DNA of 64,000 bases from Tenodera sinensis (GCA_030765045.1 CM060967.1:144872251-144936250); one strand, 5' to 3'; counted from the stretch's first letter, positions 25,536 to 38,717 are shown. The notes: generated from the letters alone by a model not told the origin. Made by a program: numbers and translations.

Positions 25536-26389
25536 ACTTTCTCTACTGTTAAGTAGAGGAAGTATTGTACTCCACCCAAAAATTCGATGTCGATATTTCA
25601 CCGAAAATATGTTTAAGACCCCCTGAATTAAAAAAAAAAAAAAAAAAAAAAAAGCATTTTTAGAAAACGGTCCCAGCGCGCGTGGGCGTGTGTGGCCAGC
25701 ATAACTCAAAAACGAAAAGTCGGTTAAAAACCAAACTTGGTATTTAAGTTAAATATCTTTCAAGGACGCAACACGAAGGTTTTGAAGAAAATTGCTCTAC
25801 CCTAACGTAATCTTTACATGGAAAATGTTTAAAAAATGTGCACTTTCTTGAAAATGGCTCTAACGATTTTGATTAAAGAGCCATATGTTTGAGATATTTT
25901 TATGACAAATGAAATGTATATTTTTAATTTTCTGTCTATAGCCCTTGAAGTCCTATTTACTCTGGATGACTTTTGCAAGAGATAGACCAAATCTTGCTGT
26001 ATAAAAATGTAGATCTTGCTAAAACACATAATTTATGTATAAATAAAATTTTTTTGCAGAGTGAACCATTTCGGAGAAATTCCTCGTTATTTGTGTAAGT
26101 TTTGGAGAAATACTTCTGTAAAATGGAACATCGTTATTCATTTGTTTAAATGTTAACCGCGCAAGGAGAATGGAATTTGAAAGCTTTAAAGTAGTTGACT
26201 ATTGCTCAAAGGTACTGTATTTCCATATTCCCGATGCACGTGCAAGAAAAGGAGCATTAGATCATTTCTGCAAATTTTTATCTCAACTAACTCGAAGAAT
26301 ATAGGTATAGGAATAGGAAGAAGGGTTTGTAAGAATGGTTAGTACTTGAGTAAAGAATGCCATGTGAGTGCAACACATCGGATTCTTTT
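25536..26389 (+). mobile_element. Family A, complete copy
   Basis: Second reference copy (about 854 bp). 5' hairpin: ACTTTCTCTACT at 25536-25547 with AGTAGAGGAAGTA at 25552-25564. An A24 tract at 25630-25653 replaces the short A run seen in other copies. The GT site is short (GCGCGCGTGGGCGTGTGTGG at 25675-25695). The 3' motif is mutated to GAGTAAAGAATG, followed by 'gagtgcaacacatcgg'. Confidence 0.85.
25630..25653 (+). repeat. A24 homopolymer inside a family A copy
   Basis: An expansion of the short A run that follows 'ccctgaat' in the other copies. It is internal and not a poly(A) tail. Confidence 0.95.
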
Positions 26390-26394
26390 CCCAG

Positions 26395-26752
26395 AAATGT
26401 TATCACAAATATACAGTTCTCTTTTCCTGACGTTAACAGTCTACGGTATTTCGTGGTATTACAACTCAAAATAGTTTTCCGCTTATAAACGGCTCAGTCC
26501 TTTCACTGCCTTTCTTCACGTATCTTTCACAGCTGTAAGGGAAAAAAAAAAAAAAATACTGTCTGCCCTGACGCGTTCCGCAAGCTTTCATACCGGCTAC
26601 GAAGTAGTTGGATCTTTCTCGAACTTCTTCTAACAAGCTGGCCGCCGGATACATAGTCATCTGGAAAAAGTCCCTTTTGGTTCTGTCCCTCTGTTGTCAC
26701 ATGTTTGCTCGCGTGAGCGCCTTTAATACGCACTGCGCCTGTCGACGTCACA
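26395..26752 (-). repeat. LTR-like unit L3
   Basis: On the minus strand it starts TGTGACGTCGACAGG at 26752 and shares 'agttcgagaaagatcc', 'gaagaaaggcagtgaaag' and 'gagttgtaatacc' with L1 and the 60786 unit. An A15 tract interrupts it at 26542-26556. It abuts the 3' end of the family A copy at 26389, so one probably inserted at the edge of the other. The chance frames at 26466-26868 lie in it. Confidence 0.6.
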
Positions 26753-26989
26753 ATACATTAATTATTAAAGGAACAATTGTTAAAAACACATTTGTCGAAT
26801 TGAAATGGACTACTATTTTCATTAGAAAGCATGGACATCGAATTTATTGTTTCAATTTTATCGTTTGATACATCGTCAAACCGTTTTGAATTGCCCTCCA
26901 TTTGGAGTATTTATTAATAAACGACTGTAATGTGCATTAAATTATTTTTCAGCGATTCAGTGCAATTGGCGTCAATTATCAAGCAATGG

Positions 26990-27500
26990 TCTAGTGATAA
27001 ATGATACAAAACAAAAGAATGGCTGGACTAAATTAAGATCCATACTAAAAGTAACTATAATTGTGTGTTAACTACAAGTGCAGATAAATTATACACCACA
27101 AAATTACCAAATAGATCATAAATTAATAGTTCAAACTAAACTGTATTTTGTTACGGAAGTGAAGCATGGACACTGAGAAAGAAAGATGAAGGAATAACGG
27201 CTAATGAAATGAAATTCATAATGTATACAGCAGGATATACTAAATGGGATCGTAAACACAATGAAGATGTGCCAGAAGAATTACAAATATAACCTGTAAT
27301 TAACTACATAAGGAATTATCGTGTAAATCGCATGCACAGTAATAGAACCCACTATCGTCCAAATGGAAAGAGTTCTTTAGGTCGTCCTAAGAAACGCTGG
27401 GCTGAAAATTCAAATGTGAGGTCGTACGAGGCCTTATACCCTAATACTTCGAAAGAAGAGAAAGAAAATAGACTTGTGGTAGCTGATTTGTAAGTTTAGT
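26990..27500 (+). pseudogene. Non-LTR retrotransposon reverse transcriptase C-terminus relic
   Basis: The plus strand reads ...TVFCYGSEAWTLRKKDEGIT at about 27145-27205, then NEMKFIMYTAGYTKWDRKHN, a stop at the position of 'LQI*PVINYIRNYR' (about 27290), and RPNGKSSLGRPKKRWAEN near 27358-27412. This is the same protein region as at 12797-13375 but a different family. Stops, small deletions (the stretch before NRMHSN is short) and a lost 5' part show it is dead. It is invisible as a long frame because of the stops. Confidence 0.85.
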
Positions 27501-29924
27501 AAGTAAGCTACCAAATGAAGTTGTGCATCTTTTGTTTATACAGCAGGCGGACAGAACCGGCTCCCCAAACTGTATCGTCACATGCACTATGAACGCGGAT
27601 AACTTGATTCCTCTTTAATGTAGCTGGACCACTGAGCCTACTGATTTCACTCAGTTGAAGTTCAACGTTTGTGAGGAAGGTTATAATTGTATCATATCAT
27701 ATTTATTAAGTTCCTATCGCTAAATACTATGCCAGTATACAGGAAGAATATATATAAGAATATGTAGTAGAAAGGTGCGATCTGCCGGCAGTACTTTTAA
27801 GCAGTGGAAGTAGGTCACATGTTGGCTTTAAGGGAGAAAGGGTTTACCCGGGTCTTGGTCGGAGAGTTATCGATACGACGCGTCGGAGAAACGTCGATTT
27901 TGGCAGCTGGCAAATGTTTCGTCTGAAACCACCGTGGCCGGATATCCAATATTGGACAAGGTCTTTGCCCCGAAGTGAACCAAGTATTCCATGAAAAAGC
28001 TAACACCAGTTCATATTTCGCCTGTTGATAATGACTCCCTTTGTGCTTTACTTTTTCATATCGCTTCCACTATGTCAGCTCTCGATGAACCTGCTACAGT
28101 CGAGAACTATCGAATCCTTTGTGTGGAAGGGTTCGAAGATAGACAATGCCAATTAAGTTTGCTGATAAATTTAATTTAATGATGGCTAATAATTGTTTCA
28201 GGCGGGTTGTCTACTGTTTAAGGATATAGAAGTACTATTTCTGAGTCTCAGCACTACAAAGAGCAACTATCAAAGTATTACATCTACTAACTTCTAACGA
28301 ATCAATACGTCAAATTTATTTTCAACGTGTTATTTCCATGTAAGAATTAAAAGTATAAGTTGTGTTGCCGAAACGCAAATAGGAGAGTCCTCTTTCGGCC
28401 CATAATCGACTACAGTGAACGCTTCAGTAAGACTGTAAAATACGAAGGAAAAGACACGAATTTTAGAAATACACCTTATTTTATCAACGTAAGTCCCGCT
28501 TCCATCATGTCTCCTCATCAAAGTTGCTATTTATAGGCCCCTAAATTTTAAGTCTTTTATTCGCATCAGAAACTTAAATTTTAGTCTCTGACTTGCTCAA
28601 TTCCAAGAATATAATTTTCGGAACTGTCTTGCGTGTGTTTTTGCACGCAATTCTGACTTCTGAACGTCCTGAGATTCCAGGAATGCCTTAAGCTAATGGT
28701 TTCACTTGTCGACGTGATTTCAGTGTCTCTTTCCTTATATACATGCACTTTTTGCATACATTTTAGGCAGGAGAGTCTAACAGCTCAAAATACTTATTTC
28801 TGGTATAGTGCTTTTTAATGCAGTACTTTCTCTACCTAAAAGGCAAGGATGGAGAAAGTAAAACTAATAACTAATGATCTTTTATAATGTTGTTTATTTC
28901 CATATGGTTGAGGTATAAAATCGCTGCTTTCTCGTTTTTTAAACTATGCTCTACCCATACCAATTTACCAAGCCTAAAAGGGGCATTTGCACTTAAAATT
29001 GCATATCAAATTTTTGAATACAATGCACTGCCTCCTCTAGCTACCATAAATAACTGGTAAGAAAGCAGAAGTTACCTCTTTTACTTTTAATCTGAGTAAT
29101 TATAACTACTATAGAGTAAAAATGCTGAGTACAAAAGTATTCTAATATGATCGAAAATTTGTAATAGCAAATTCCTAGCCAATGAAATTTTGGAAAAAAA
29201 AGTTTTTTGTTTACATTTCGGTTGGAAAGAAATAAAGAAATAATAAGTGATAAATGGTGGGATATTGAAGAATAAAATTAGTTTCGGAGCGTAATTTTTA
29301 AGGTGTTTTTGTTGAAGTAACTCACAAAAGCTATGAAAAGGGAAACAAAAGAAGGTACTCGAAGAAAGTCAAACCATATTTGCTATCAGAAATTACTTTC
29401 AATTCATGTTACATCCCAGAGACCTCTTGGCTTACCTTTAAGAAATTTGCCCTAAGAAGCAATTCGAAGTGCAACGGCTTATTTATGACTTGAGCTTCTA
29501 ACTTATTTTATATACAACAATGTTACCGTGTAACATTCTCAAATAACATTGGCTGAACAATAATTGTGTTTAAAACGTTATTATTTTAACTCGTAATTGC
29601 TTTATTTGCATTTTATGGTATTGTTGTTCATGAGAATATCTTTCCCGACATAGATGCTTAGCTGACTGTGCATTGGTACTTGCTTCTCCGTAGATCTATG
29701 TATGTATTTGTCTGTCCAATACATCCAGAAAGACTGCGATAGCATATGCGTGGAGAGAGTCGGCATTCATAACAACAGACTGCATCACACCAACCCAATG
29801 TAGCAGAAGTCATTATACCTATTATGTTCCAAAATGCAGAGAGCCAATAACGGTTTAAATTATGTCCTAAACCCTCAGAGACTTTAAAATTAGATTGTGA
29901 ATTCGCTTTCTAAGTTTTGATAAG
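27501..29924. other. Unassigned DNA with a CpG-dense patch
   Basis: At 27861-27902 eight CpG dinucleotides occur in about 42 bp (ATCGATACGACGCGTCGG core), unlike the surroundings. I see no gene. The rest, to 29924, is AT-rich without supported features. Confidence 0.4.
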
Positions 29925-29990
29925 CAGAAAAAAATTGAACAACGCTGGGACGCGAACCCATGTCCATGAGGTTAACGCGCAGTACACAGT
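29925..29990 (-). mobile_element. tRNA-like head fragment
   Basis: On the minus strand, ACTGCGCGTTAACCTCATGG is followed by GGGTTCGCGTCCC (29948-29960), an almost perfect B box. The A-box side and any body are unclear, so this is a SINE head remnant or tRNA pseudogene. Confidence 0.45.
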
Positions 29991-30575
29991 TATAATTCAA
30001 TTTAGCTATGTGGACGCTTTACTGAAAACGCATTCCAAGTTGAACCGAAGAACCTGTATGACAGACAGCCGCTATGCTATAGCCGGCGCGACTTTTCATG
30101 CCTAATTTAGCCTTTTAAGACAGCTTTAATGCTTTATGGGTGCTTCAACATTGTTACTGAAATGGTAAGAGCTATCATGCATGTTATTTGAGTTGTACGA
30201 GACGTAGTTTCCCCAAAAATTGAAATAAACCCTTACTTAACAATATGTGCGTTTTGACTGCACGGGTCCATGATGAATAAGGAGAATCTGTAATTTGTTG
30301 CAACCAATCCGGGCTGTATATACAAGAATCTGCAAGTTTCTATTTAGCTGATGTTAGTGTACTCGTATGTTAGGTCAATTTTATCAGATGCGTTTACTGA
30401 ATTGCGCTTCTATGTATACTGTAATAACAATTTTGTAAAATAGGCTGAAAATTCGGAATTCTCTCTCAGTAAATGAGTCATATGTTTTTGAGGTGTGTAT
30501 ATATTTCCATTGGTGTCGACATCAAATGTTTGTGTCGAATACAATGCTTTCGCTATTTGCTAAAGAAAAGAAAGT

Positions 30576-31263
30576 AAAAATATGATGTGTTGCACTCACA
30601 TGAATTTCGCTACTCTTGAATAAATTATTCTTACAAACTTATTCCTCTATTTCCTTCATGTTAGCCGAGATAAACATTTGCAAAAATTATTTTTTTGCCG
30701 ACTTTCTTGTAAGTGCAAGGGAAATATGGGAATACAGTAAGCTTTGAACGCTAATCAAATCTTTTAAGGCTTTGAAATTCCGCCCTCTTTGCACGGCTAA
30801 GAGAAAAAGTGAATAACGAACTTCCATTAGAGAAAAGTTTAAGTATTGCAAAACTCACACAAATAACAGGGAATATCTCCGAAGTGGTTCGTGCTACATA
30901 AAATGTATTTATACATAGCTTGTATGTTTTAACGGGATCTACGTTTTTATAGTAAGATTTGGGCTATCTCTTACGGTTTACCAGTTATGCAAAAGTCACC
31001 AGAAATAAAATGACTAAATGGGCTATAGCCAGAAAATTCAAAACATACATTTCGTTTGCCATAAACTATCTCAAACTTATGGCAGTAAAATCAAGATCGT
31101 TTGCCATTTTTGAGAAAATAAACACTGTCGAAAAATGTTCCTGTTAAGGGTAGTTTAGAGTAGAGGAATTTTCCTCAAAATCTTTGTGTGGCATCCTTGA
31201 AGTATATTAAACTTAAATACCAACTTTGGTTTTTAACCGACTTTTCGTTTTTGAGTTATGCTG

Positions 31264-31335
<72 letters not shown>

Positions 31336-31410
31336 GAGAGAGAGCGAGATTTTTCTAAAATTGCTATTTTTTTATTTCAGAGGACCTCAAAAATATATAG
31401 TAGAGAAAGT
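30576..31410 (-). mobile_element. Family A, nearly complete copy, minus strand, with expanded (CA)n
   Basis: It runs from 'tgatgtgttgcactcacatg' (3' end reversed) to TAGTAGAGAAAGT at 31399-31410 (5' end reversed). About 60 bp between the 5' terminus and the 'aatatatttttgaggtc' block are missing, which removes the hairpin partner. The GT site is expanded to about 34 units. Confidence 0.85.
31267..31347. repeat. (CA)n followed by (GA)n
   Basis: (AC)n at 31267-31333 and AGAGAGAGAG at 31335-31347, at the GT site of the enclosing family A copy. The His-Thr frames here are artefacts. Confidence 0.95.
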
Positions 31411-32377
31411 AGAAAGAAGATAAGGAAAGAAAATAAAGGTCGTTAAAAGATGGCATTTAAGACCATGCTAAGTGTGAAGAATTTGCATTTTGTAACATAA
31501 AATCACTAAATAAGGATTTACTGGGCACCACTGGAGGTAAGGCAATTACGCAGCACTTTGCAATAGCACCGTGTAATAGCTGCAAGCCTTTCAGGTTAAG
31601 CCGGTATGAACAGCAACTGCCTAAGAGGCAGCACGCATGGCTCGCCCGCCACTACATAAAACTGAGTTAATAGATCATAAAACCATATCTGGAGTCGCTG
31701 GGAGAGGCGCCAGGGATTTTTATTGAAGTTCTTTCCGATATTAAGGTGAAAACCGACTATGTCGCTCCTAAATCAGAACCTATAAACGCCTTTATTCCTT
31801 AATATACCTCACCAAAATTCTTATTGCTCTCAATTTACTGCTGTTTGCCACGTTGAAATGCTGCACTCTGTGACTTTACGAACCTTGATGGAATAATTGC
31901 AAAATACGGTGGCGTGAGGGTGAAGCAATTTTCAAGAGGAATTTACAGAGCAGAGTAGTTCTTGGCCTCGACCCAAAATTACCCCTACTAAAAGCCTCCT
32001 AGCTTAAGGATTATTAAGGCATTATAATGAGTTGTTTAGTCTGCGTTCTGGCTCGGAATAGTAAATAAATTAAGGCCAAAGTATAAAAAAGTGTATTTAC
32101 AAAAGACAGTCATAATCGCTGTAGCAGACTTTCGTCTCGAATTTCAAATGTTGACAGAGTTCAAAAACAAGCTAGTGTAATCATAACTGTTGACGCCAGT
32201 TAATTTTGTAATGTTTTTGTTTCATTCTGTTTACTTTCTCTGCCACATATTTATGACAGGCGAAGGAATGTGTTTCACTAAAAATTCTATATTGCTATTT
32301 TATCTGAAATGTATTTTGAGGTCCACCAAATCGAATAAAAAGAGAAATTTAAAAACGAATTCGCCCAGGCACGTGCA

Positions 32378-32380
<3 letters not shown>
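31411..32380. other. Unassigned DNA
   Basis: No supported feature. The GC-richer part at 31590-31720 shows no tRNA-like boxes. Confidence 0.4.

Positions 32381-32460
<80 letters not shown>
32381..32460. repeat. (TG)n(AG)n compound microsatellite
   Basis: TG units to about 32432, then AG units to about 32458. It generates the VCVC/RERE chance frame at 32190-32576. Confidence 0.95.
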
Positions 32461-32464
<4 letters not shown>

Positions 32465-32574
32465 ATTGAAAATTAATTATAGACGCTCTTCGATTTCTAT
32501 GGTTCTCAGCGTCCCATTGCATATTGGGCATGAAAAGTCGCTAAATTTTTCTCCGAAGCGTATCTATCAGGCTT

Positions 32575-32750
32575 GAAGTTCCTGTAACTGGCGTAAACCT
32601 ACGACAAGGGACCACCGGTTTTACTTCCCTTACGAAGTAAGCCACGCTAAGGGCTTTTACGTCCTGAAGAAACCCATCGCTCTCCACAGGATTTAAACCC
32701 GCGACCTCGGGAGCCAGAGCTTAGAGTCTTACTCCTAGACTTCGGAGGAC
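32575..32750 (-). mobile_element. tRNA-headed SINE, minus strand
   Basis: On the minus strand the head region at 32700-32745 has a B-box-like GGGTTTAAATCC (32691-32702), followed by 'ttcttcaggacgtaaaagcc' and 'ggtggtcccttgtcgtagg'. Single copy in the window. Confidence 0.5.
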
Positions 32751-32859
32751 GATATATGTGTATGTGCCTGTGTTTGTGTGTGTGTATGTGTGTAACAGAA
32801 ACACGAAAAATTAGATAAATACAAAATATCTCGTATATTTATGTTATCTTCCAATGAGT

Positions 32860-33190
32860 CGACAGTAACGCCTTCAAATAAACCGTTTAAGTGAACTATC
32901 CATTAGATATAAAACAGTTTTACTTGTTTGAAAATGCCTGTAACAATTTTAATTAAAATATAACATGATTAAAATATTTCAAGGTTACCAAAAACATTTC
33001 TTGAATTATCTGTGAATATAACTGTTACCCACTGCATTTTGATTGCACTGTTCATAAGTTTGTATATTTGGTACACCATAAGGGATGCAGAGAAAATGCA
33101 TGTTGAAAATGCAGACCTCATTAAAACTTACACACAATTTATATCCCTCAGTATTTGCAGTTGCTCGCCAATTCTTCGAACTTACACAAC
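32860..33190 (+). mobile_element. Family A, internal fragment, plus strand
   Basis: 'ttttaattaaaatataacat', 'ttaccaaaaacatttcttga', 'acaccataagggatgcagag' and 'cattaaaacttacacacaat' occur in family order. Diverged; the upstream GT-rich stretch at 32756-32793 is the decayed GT site. Confidence 0.6.
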
Positions 33191-33639
33191 CCCCAGATAG
33201 GTTTCATATCATAAATCTACGGTTTAAAATAACTGTTTCCGTTTTGACCATGAGAAACACAGGTAGCTGTGAATCACTGAAGTATATTTGCAGAATTACA
33301 TTAATGATACATTGCGCTGAAGTTTCAAGATTGATAGAAGAAAATGGCTATAGTCAGATGTTTAACAAGGAGGTCGCCATATGCAGGGATAGAAAGTCAA
33401 TATTCCTTCCATGATATAGCAACAAACAGTGAAAAACGACAGCATCTAAAAAGGCTCAAAATATTCAAAATTCAAATCATGCAAATGGATATTTCAGAAA
33501 TGTATATTGCTGCAAAAAAGTTGATTTGAAATAAAGTTTGTACTTTAAAGATATCTACGTAAAAGAATAAAACAAAATCGCTTACCGTAACAGGCCTCGT
33601 CGTGCAAGATGACGAGGACGAAAGATGTCTACTTATTTG

Positions 33640-34040
33640 TGGAATGGGTTTTTCTTGGTCTTGTATGATATACCAGTAATGCGAACATACATAACATTTC
33701 TTCGTAATGAGGATGAAATTCTTCAGAAATTCTTCCGAGAAAATTCAAGATATACCTATATTCTATTCGCAATATAATTGTCTTAAACACATGGTAATTT
33801 AATCAAAATCTTTTAAGCCATTTTAATAAAATCGAACACTTGGAAAAATCTTCTCTGATAAAGAATGTGTGGGAATTGTTTTGAAAATCTTCGTGTCAGA
33901 CTATGTAAGTTGCTGAATTTGAATTCAAGTTTGGTATTCACTGGCTGTTTCGGCATGGTTATCCTGTTTCAAACCACACCCACACCCGCACCCACCCACC
34001 CCAATATATAATCCCACACACACGAACACACAATCGCCAA
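33640..34040 (-). mobile_element. Family A, 5' half, minus strand
   Basis: 'gatataccagtaatgcgaac', 'gaaaattcaagatatacct', 'aatcaaaatcttttaagcca', 'aaatcttcgtgtcagac' and 'aagtttggtattcactggc' follow the family in reverse. It runs into a decayed CA-rich stretch at 33976-34035 that sits at the GT site. Confidence 0.7.
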
Positions 34041-35069
34041 TTCAAAACAAAGATATACTTAAGCACTTTAAAAGGCAGTTGTCAGAATTTGCAAACTCAG
34101 GCCAATTTCACCGAATCTAGGAAGTTCTGTAAACAAACACAGGCATAGGTCGGAAACAATATTATCTGAAATATTACTATTAAGCTTTAGTAAAGTAACC
34201 CTCTAGAAACTAAAATTAATATAACCGTGTATAATGGCTATTGTGTGTAAAAAAGGTAATGTAAACACTGTATACATTATTTGTTAACTGTCACCTCTGC
34301 ATAAGTGATTTTCCTACGTTAAGGGAGTCTCAAAACACGTCTTTCTAGTGTAATCACGACATCGAAGTACTTTTGTGAGTACACAGATGAGAAAGTAAAA
34401 TTAATTTAGTTTTTGAAGACAGCACTTCCCTTCCTTGGAATGAGACACTTATTTGCATCAAATCTGTTTTTTGCTAGTATTTGGAATAAGAACAGCTACT
34501 TTCATTCTCCAACTGTATTCAAGCCTACGGTTTCTAACATCACATTAAACAAGCGCGGTACGTTTATGTGATCGAAACTGAACATTACATTCTATTGGCA
34601 CAGGTTTTCGTTTGCCGGTTCTACACATTTGCATGGAAGTCGGGCGTTCAGCTTAAGACATAAGTAAACTGTCTTCACTAACGTTCCTGGTCGTAAAGCA
34701 TTTTCCCTAGAAGTTATTCGTACTGTCTCCCAAGGTGAACATAGTGCAAGTTTTGACACAGCAATTTGCAGTAATTTGCATCGCCTTGTTATGCGATTTA
34801 TTGATGTAAAAGGAAATGAAGATATCGACACTTTCAACGTGTAGAGTTTTGAATTTATTGAAATAATTTATGTACGTAGACAGCGTATAGAATGGAATAC
34901 ATTGAACCCTCTAATGCATAGTGTTGCCATTTGGCAACAAAATGTTTAGTCAAAGTTTTAGAACGTTGTAACAATGTCTTTGTTTTTTCATAACATATGG
35001 GCATTTAACAATGAAATAAAGGTACTGGTAGCTCTTTATATCATTGTCATAAACGACGAACGATAAGAA
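34041..35069. other. Unassigned AT-rich DNA
   Basis: No supported feature. Confidence 0.4.
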
Positions 35070-35215
35070 TGAAAGGTAAATGAGGGAGTCGTATTAGATG
35101 AAAAACCGAGCAGAGGAAACCACGAGAAAACCAATATCCAAAGGAGTGGTCAAAGTTAATCGAACCTCCGAGACCTCCCGAATGCGAGTTGCGTGTTACA
35201 GGATACGAAGAACCA
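35070..35215 (-). mobile_element. Degraded SINE, family S4
   Basis: 'gaaaccacgagaaaaccaat', 'aatcgaacctccgagacct' and 'cccgaatgcg' correspond to 42525-42615. The B box (minus strand GGTTCGATT) is partly kept. Confidence 0.5.
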
Positions 35216-35900
35216 AATCTTGAAGCAATTACGAAGTTGAGTACCAGAGGTCAGTACATGCTTAAAACATAAAACACGAGTGACTGGTGAAAGGTATTCG
35301 ATTACAAAACTCTAAGATAGTAGATTGTAATATACGGATTTATGGTCCAAGTGAGAAACAACGGTAAAGCATAGAAACCAAGCATTTCTATAACTAGCAG
35401 CTATGAACAAACACATTTCTGTTTAAAGCACTCTCACTGCTGCATGTTCCAAGTATAAAAAACTACTGTTTAAAATAGAAAAACACTTGAAGCGCAAATA
35501 GAATTTTTATTCAAAGCAGTGATAATGGTCATGATAAAATGAGTGTCGCCTTTTGAAGCCTGCAAGTAGGCCTAGAGACCCTTTTGCCTTTAAAACTGGA
35601 CTTTCAATTAAATTCACAGCACACACTGTATTTGAAAGTTAATTAGATGCCGGTATCTACTTAAAAGGAAACAAATGTTATACCATAGTATATGTAAGGA
35701 AGTTACATAATTGAAATTCTTCCCCTTTCAGTCCTTACTCTGTGGATTCTATACTCCTTTATCTTACCAACGTATTACCCTGTACCGTGAATAGGCGCGG
35801 TGGGACTGACTCAACTGTTTTTGTGAATAAAAACACTGATACTATTTTAAAGCGTTTTCAATGCACTCTAAATAATCATTGCAGATGAAATATCTCTATT

Positions 35901-36775
35901 GCCCGGCTACATATATATCGCTGAGTGGAAATCAGATTTAATCTAAGATCAGAACATGAACCTAGATCAGTGTAGATGGTATTCTATAAGACTACTTTGA
36001 GATCGATTCAGTACAACTTTGATGTTAGTTTGTAACATAATGTTTGGTAACGTTGTAAAACACCTGAAAAGCGCTTCGGCACAACATAATCACTTGTTTT
36101 TCAGCTTTGGGCGCATCCGACATGGCGCAGTATGATAGGAACATTGCGCAAAATAAACAACAGAGATCGACAAATTGCACAAGCAAAGGGTGGGGAAACA
36201 TTCGTGAAGATTGCAAATGAAAAGTACAAACATGCAGTAAAACAAAATAGAGGCTATTTAGTATTTAATGTATTAAGCACTTTTATTTGTATATTTTACC
36301 AATTATTGGGTTAAAACACATCTAAGGCCTATATATTTTCCTTAAATTTGATGAACACAATTGTAAATTTATTTCATCTTTTCATGTTTCTAGAAGTAAA
36401 ACTCAAAATAATAACATCACATTTTACCATTAGTGAACCATTTTCTAGATTAGGAATAACCGTTTTTGCTTCTCCTGTAAAAGTTTGTCGTTAGGAAATA
36501 ATACAATTTGAAACAATGCTCCTAATACCAAATAACTACCAGGTATGAACTACTTACCGAACTTTATTTAAGACTACTATTTATTTCTTGTCTCTGCAGT
36601 TCTGGTGATCTAAGCTCGATCAAGTTAACTGAGTAAAATTCACGAATCAGATTTGATTTTAGTTCAAGATGTCATGAACTTAGACCAAGGTTTATGCAAC
36701 CAATATTCTAAGTTCAGTTGACTGAAGATCATTTTCAGGAGGTTGAACTCAGTTTAACTTTTATGCAACCGGGCC
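35901..36775 (+). mobile_element. PIF/Harbinger-like element G3 with Myb/SANT-like relic
   Basis: Same family as 6657-7528, opposite orientation. Left end GCCCGGCTACATAT, right end ATGCAACCGGGCC. Sub-terminal blocks ('ggaaatcagatttaatctaag', split over both ends) match G1 in reverse. A plus-strand frame from about 36121 (MAQYDRNIAQNKQQRSTNCT) aligns in position with the NFTREEK start in G1, but has in-frame stops. No transposase domain is left. Length equals G1 (875 against 872 bp), which suggests a non-autonomous family that amplified at this size. Confidence 0.6.
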
Positions 36776-37554
36776 ATAGTATTTCCCAAAATGTGCTCAG
36801 CAGAGTCAGTTTTTATACAAGGGTATATAATATGTAAGCGATATCGCACATTACGCAATATTTTGGAATTCTTCATTCAGTCATAGCTATTTAGACTTAC
36901 ATATTTATCACATAGATTCAGACATTATTCCTACTAATAACACAGGCTAGCTTGTTCCTATGTATTTAACCATTAAAACAAGGGTATTTGCCGTGCAATT
37001 AAAACAAAAGACAAATTACTTAATTATAAAAGCGCTAACAGTATTAATTTTGAAATGACCTTACGTAATGACGAGTAATCGCATTACTACATAAATTATT
37101 TACATGTCTTTCATAATATTCCTTTCCTTTCAGTTTCCCTTCTTAAAAGTATTTTCTTTTTGGTCACTTTTGTTTTTCGTATTATTTAAATAACCTCTTT
37201 AAATGGAGAGCAGAGGAAGTTCTGAGAGGTACTGCCCTTCCTCAAGGCTGACAATAGAAAATAAAAGAGAACAGAGAAATATAAACAAAAGAATATAGTG
37301 CTTCTCGCTGCTTTTCCTCCTCATAACTTCTTTCATTAAATATTCAGTACCCTAGTAAGCTCATAGAATGTTTAATACGTCAACTAAGTTCATATTTTCA
37401 ATTGATTCAATCTAAGTACTGACTTCTGTTGCCTATGGTTATTCGTAAAGGAATTCCAATTCTTGTGCAAGCTTTTCTGGGAGAACAATAAGTTATTCTG
37501 ACGCATAGTTTTAATACTTCAATAATTTAATCAAACTCAGTTATACTTAAAAGG
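36776..37554. other. Unassigned AT-rich DNA
   Basis: No supported feature. Confidence 0.4.
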
Positions 37555-37705
37555 TCTGACACTGGAGTAACTCGATGGAATGAATGGGGAGGGGGGAACT
37601 CGGAGTAAACTCTCCCAGACAACCCTTCGGCCCTAAAAGTTGCATATACGGTCCCCGGAGATCGAACCCAGACCATCTTGGTGAGAGACAAGTGATCGTT
37701 TCATA
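37555..37705 (-). mobile_element. SINE fragment, minus strand
   Basis: 'ggtccccggagatcgaaccca' contains GGTTCGATCTCC on the minus strand (B box), with 'ggaactcggagtaaactct' resembling the family S3 body. Head end around 37680-37700. Confidence 0.5.
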
Positions 37706-38469
37706 TTAATTGGGCACAAATCCGTCAGTATGGGGAGGTGGGGTATCCTATGGGGTACAACCACTCAGAAACTCATTTAAATTTCCCTCTGATAATTGAA
37801 GCAGTTTATATATTTTTTTCTGAACACTTGGTATATTCAGCACGGAAATAAATGAACACTGCCTTCTTGCAGACACCTTATTCCTTACCTTCCGCTTTCG
37901 TCGAAGATACGCTCATCTTGCAGGTGCGCATCATGCCTTGTGTTCTGTATCGAACCAATAGAGCATACATATGCTGGCGTTACTAATAGGTATAGCCACC
38001 TCCCTCAACTGGAAAGGAGGGAAGAGAAGATAACGTGTCCCCTTTTAAACTGGTGGAGAGTGATATCAGAAGACACGCCCTATATTCACTCTATAAGCAT
38101 CAAATTTCTGATAGTGTATTACTATATGTGCCCTGTGTATAATTTACTGAGACAATTACATAAACGTGAGCGTATATCAATCAATATACCTCATTTGGTC
38201 AATTAGAATTAAACTCAAATTCATGACGGTTAAAAATTGGTGGTAGTGTATCCTCATACATTCATTTTTATTCCTATATTATTCAATTCAATGATTCGGT
38301 TGACCAGAGATTTAAGAAGTCAATTTTCCTGAATTTTCCTCTTTACCACTGGCAGATGTATAACTGCAAAATTGACAATATTCAATTCTAAAAATTAATT
38401 AACGGCAGCGTTCTCGTATTGTGATCACTTCAACTGAAACAACTACAACAAATCTGAACAGGTACATTC
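37706..38469. other. Unassigned DNA
   Basis: No supported feature; the 88-codon frame at 37940-38206 is unrecognised. Confidence 0.4.
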
Positions 38470-38690
38470 AGATGACTTTCACCACCCATTCTACAACAAA
38501 CTAAAAGTACAAAAGCTTATTCTTTTTATTTCATGTTAATCGAGATAAACTTTTTTATAGAAACGCTTTTATTACACATTTCTTTACTGCCACAGTGGAA
38601 ACGGCGAATACAGCAAACTTAAGCGGTAGTCAATGCCTTTTAGAGCTATGTGAGATCTTTGAAATTTCATTCACTTTACTAGGGGAAAAG
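38470..38690 (-). mobile_element. Family A, 3' fragment, minus strand
   Basis: 'catgttaatcgagataaac', 'cacatttctttactgcc' and 'agcggtagtcaatgcctttt' follow the reversed 3' third of the family. Confidence 0.65.
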
Positions 38691-38717
38691 AAAGAAAAAG
38701 AATCTGTTGTGGGCATT

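Noticed and set aside
25630..25653. Poly(A) tail marking a retroposed 3' end
   Set aside because: It lies inside a family A copy where other copies have a short A run, so it is an internal expansion.
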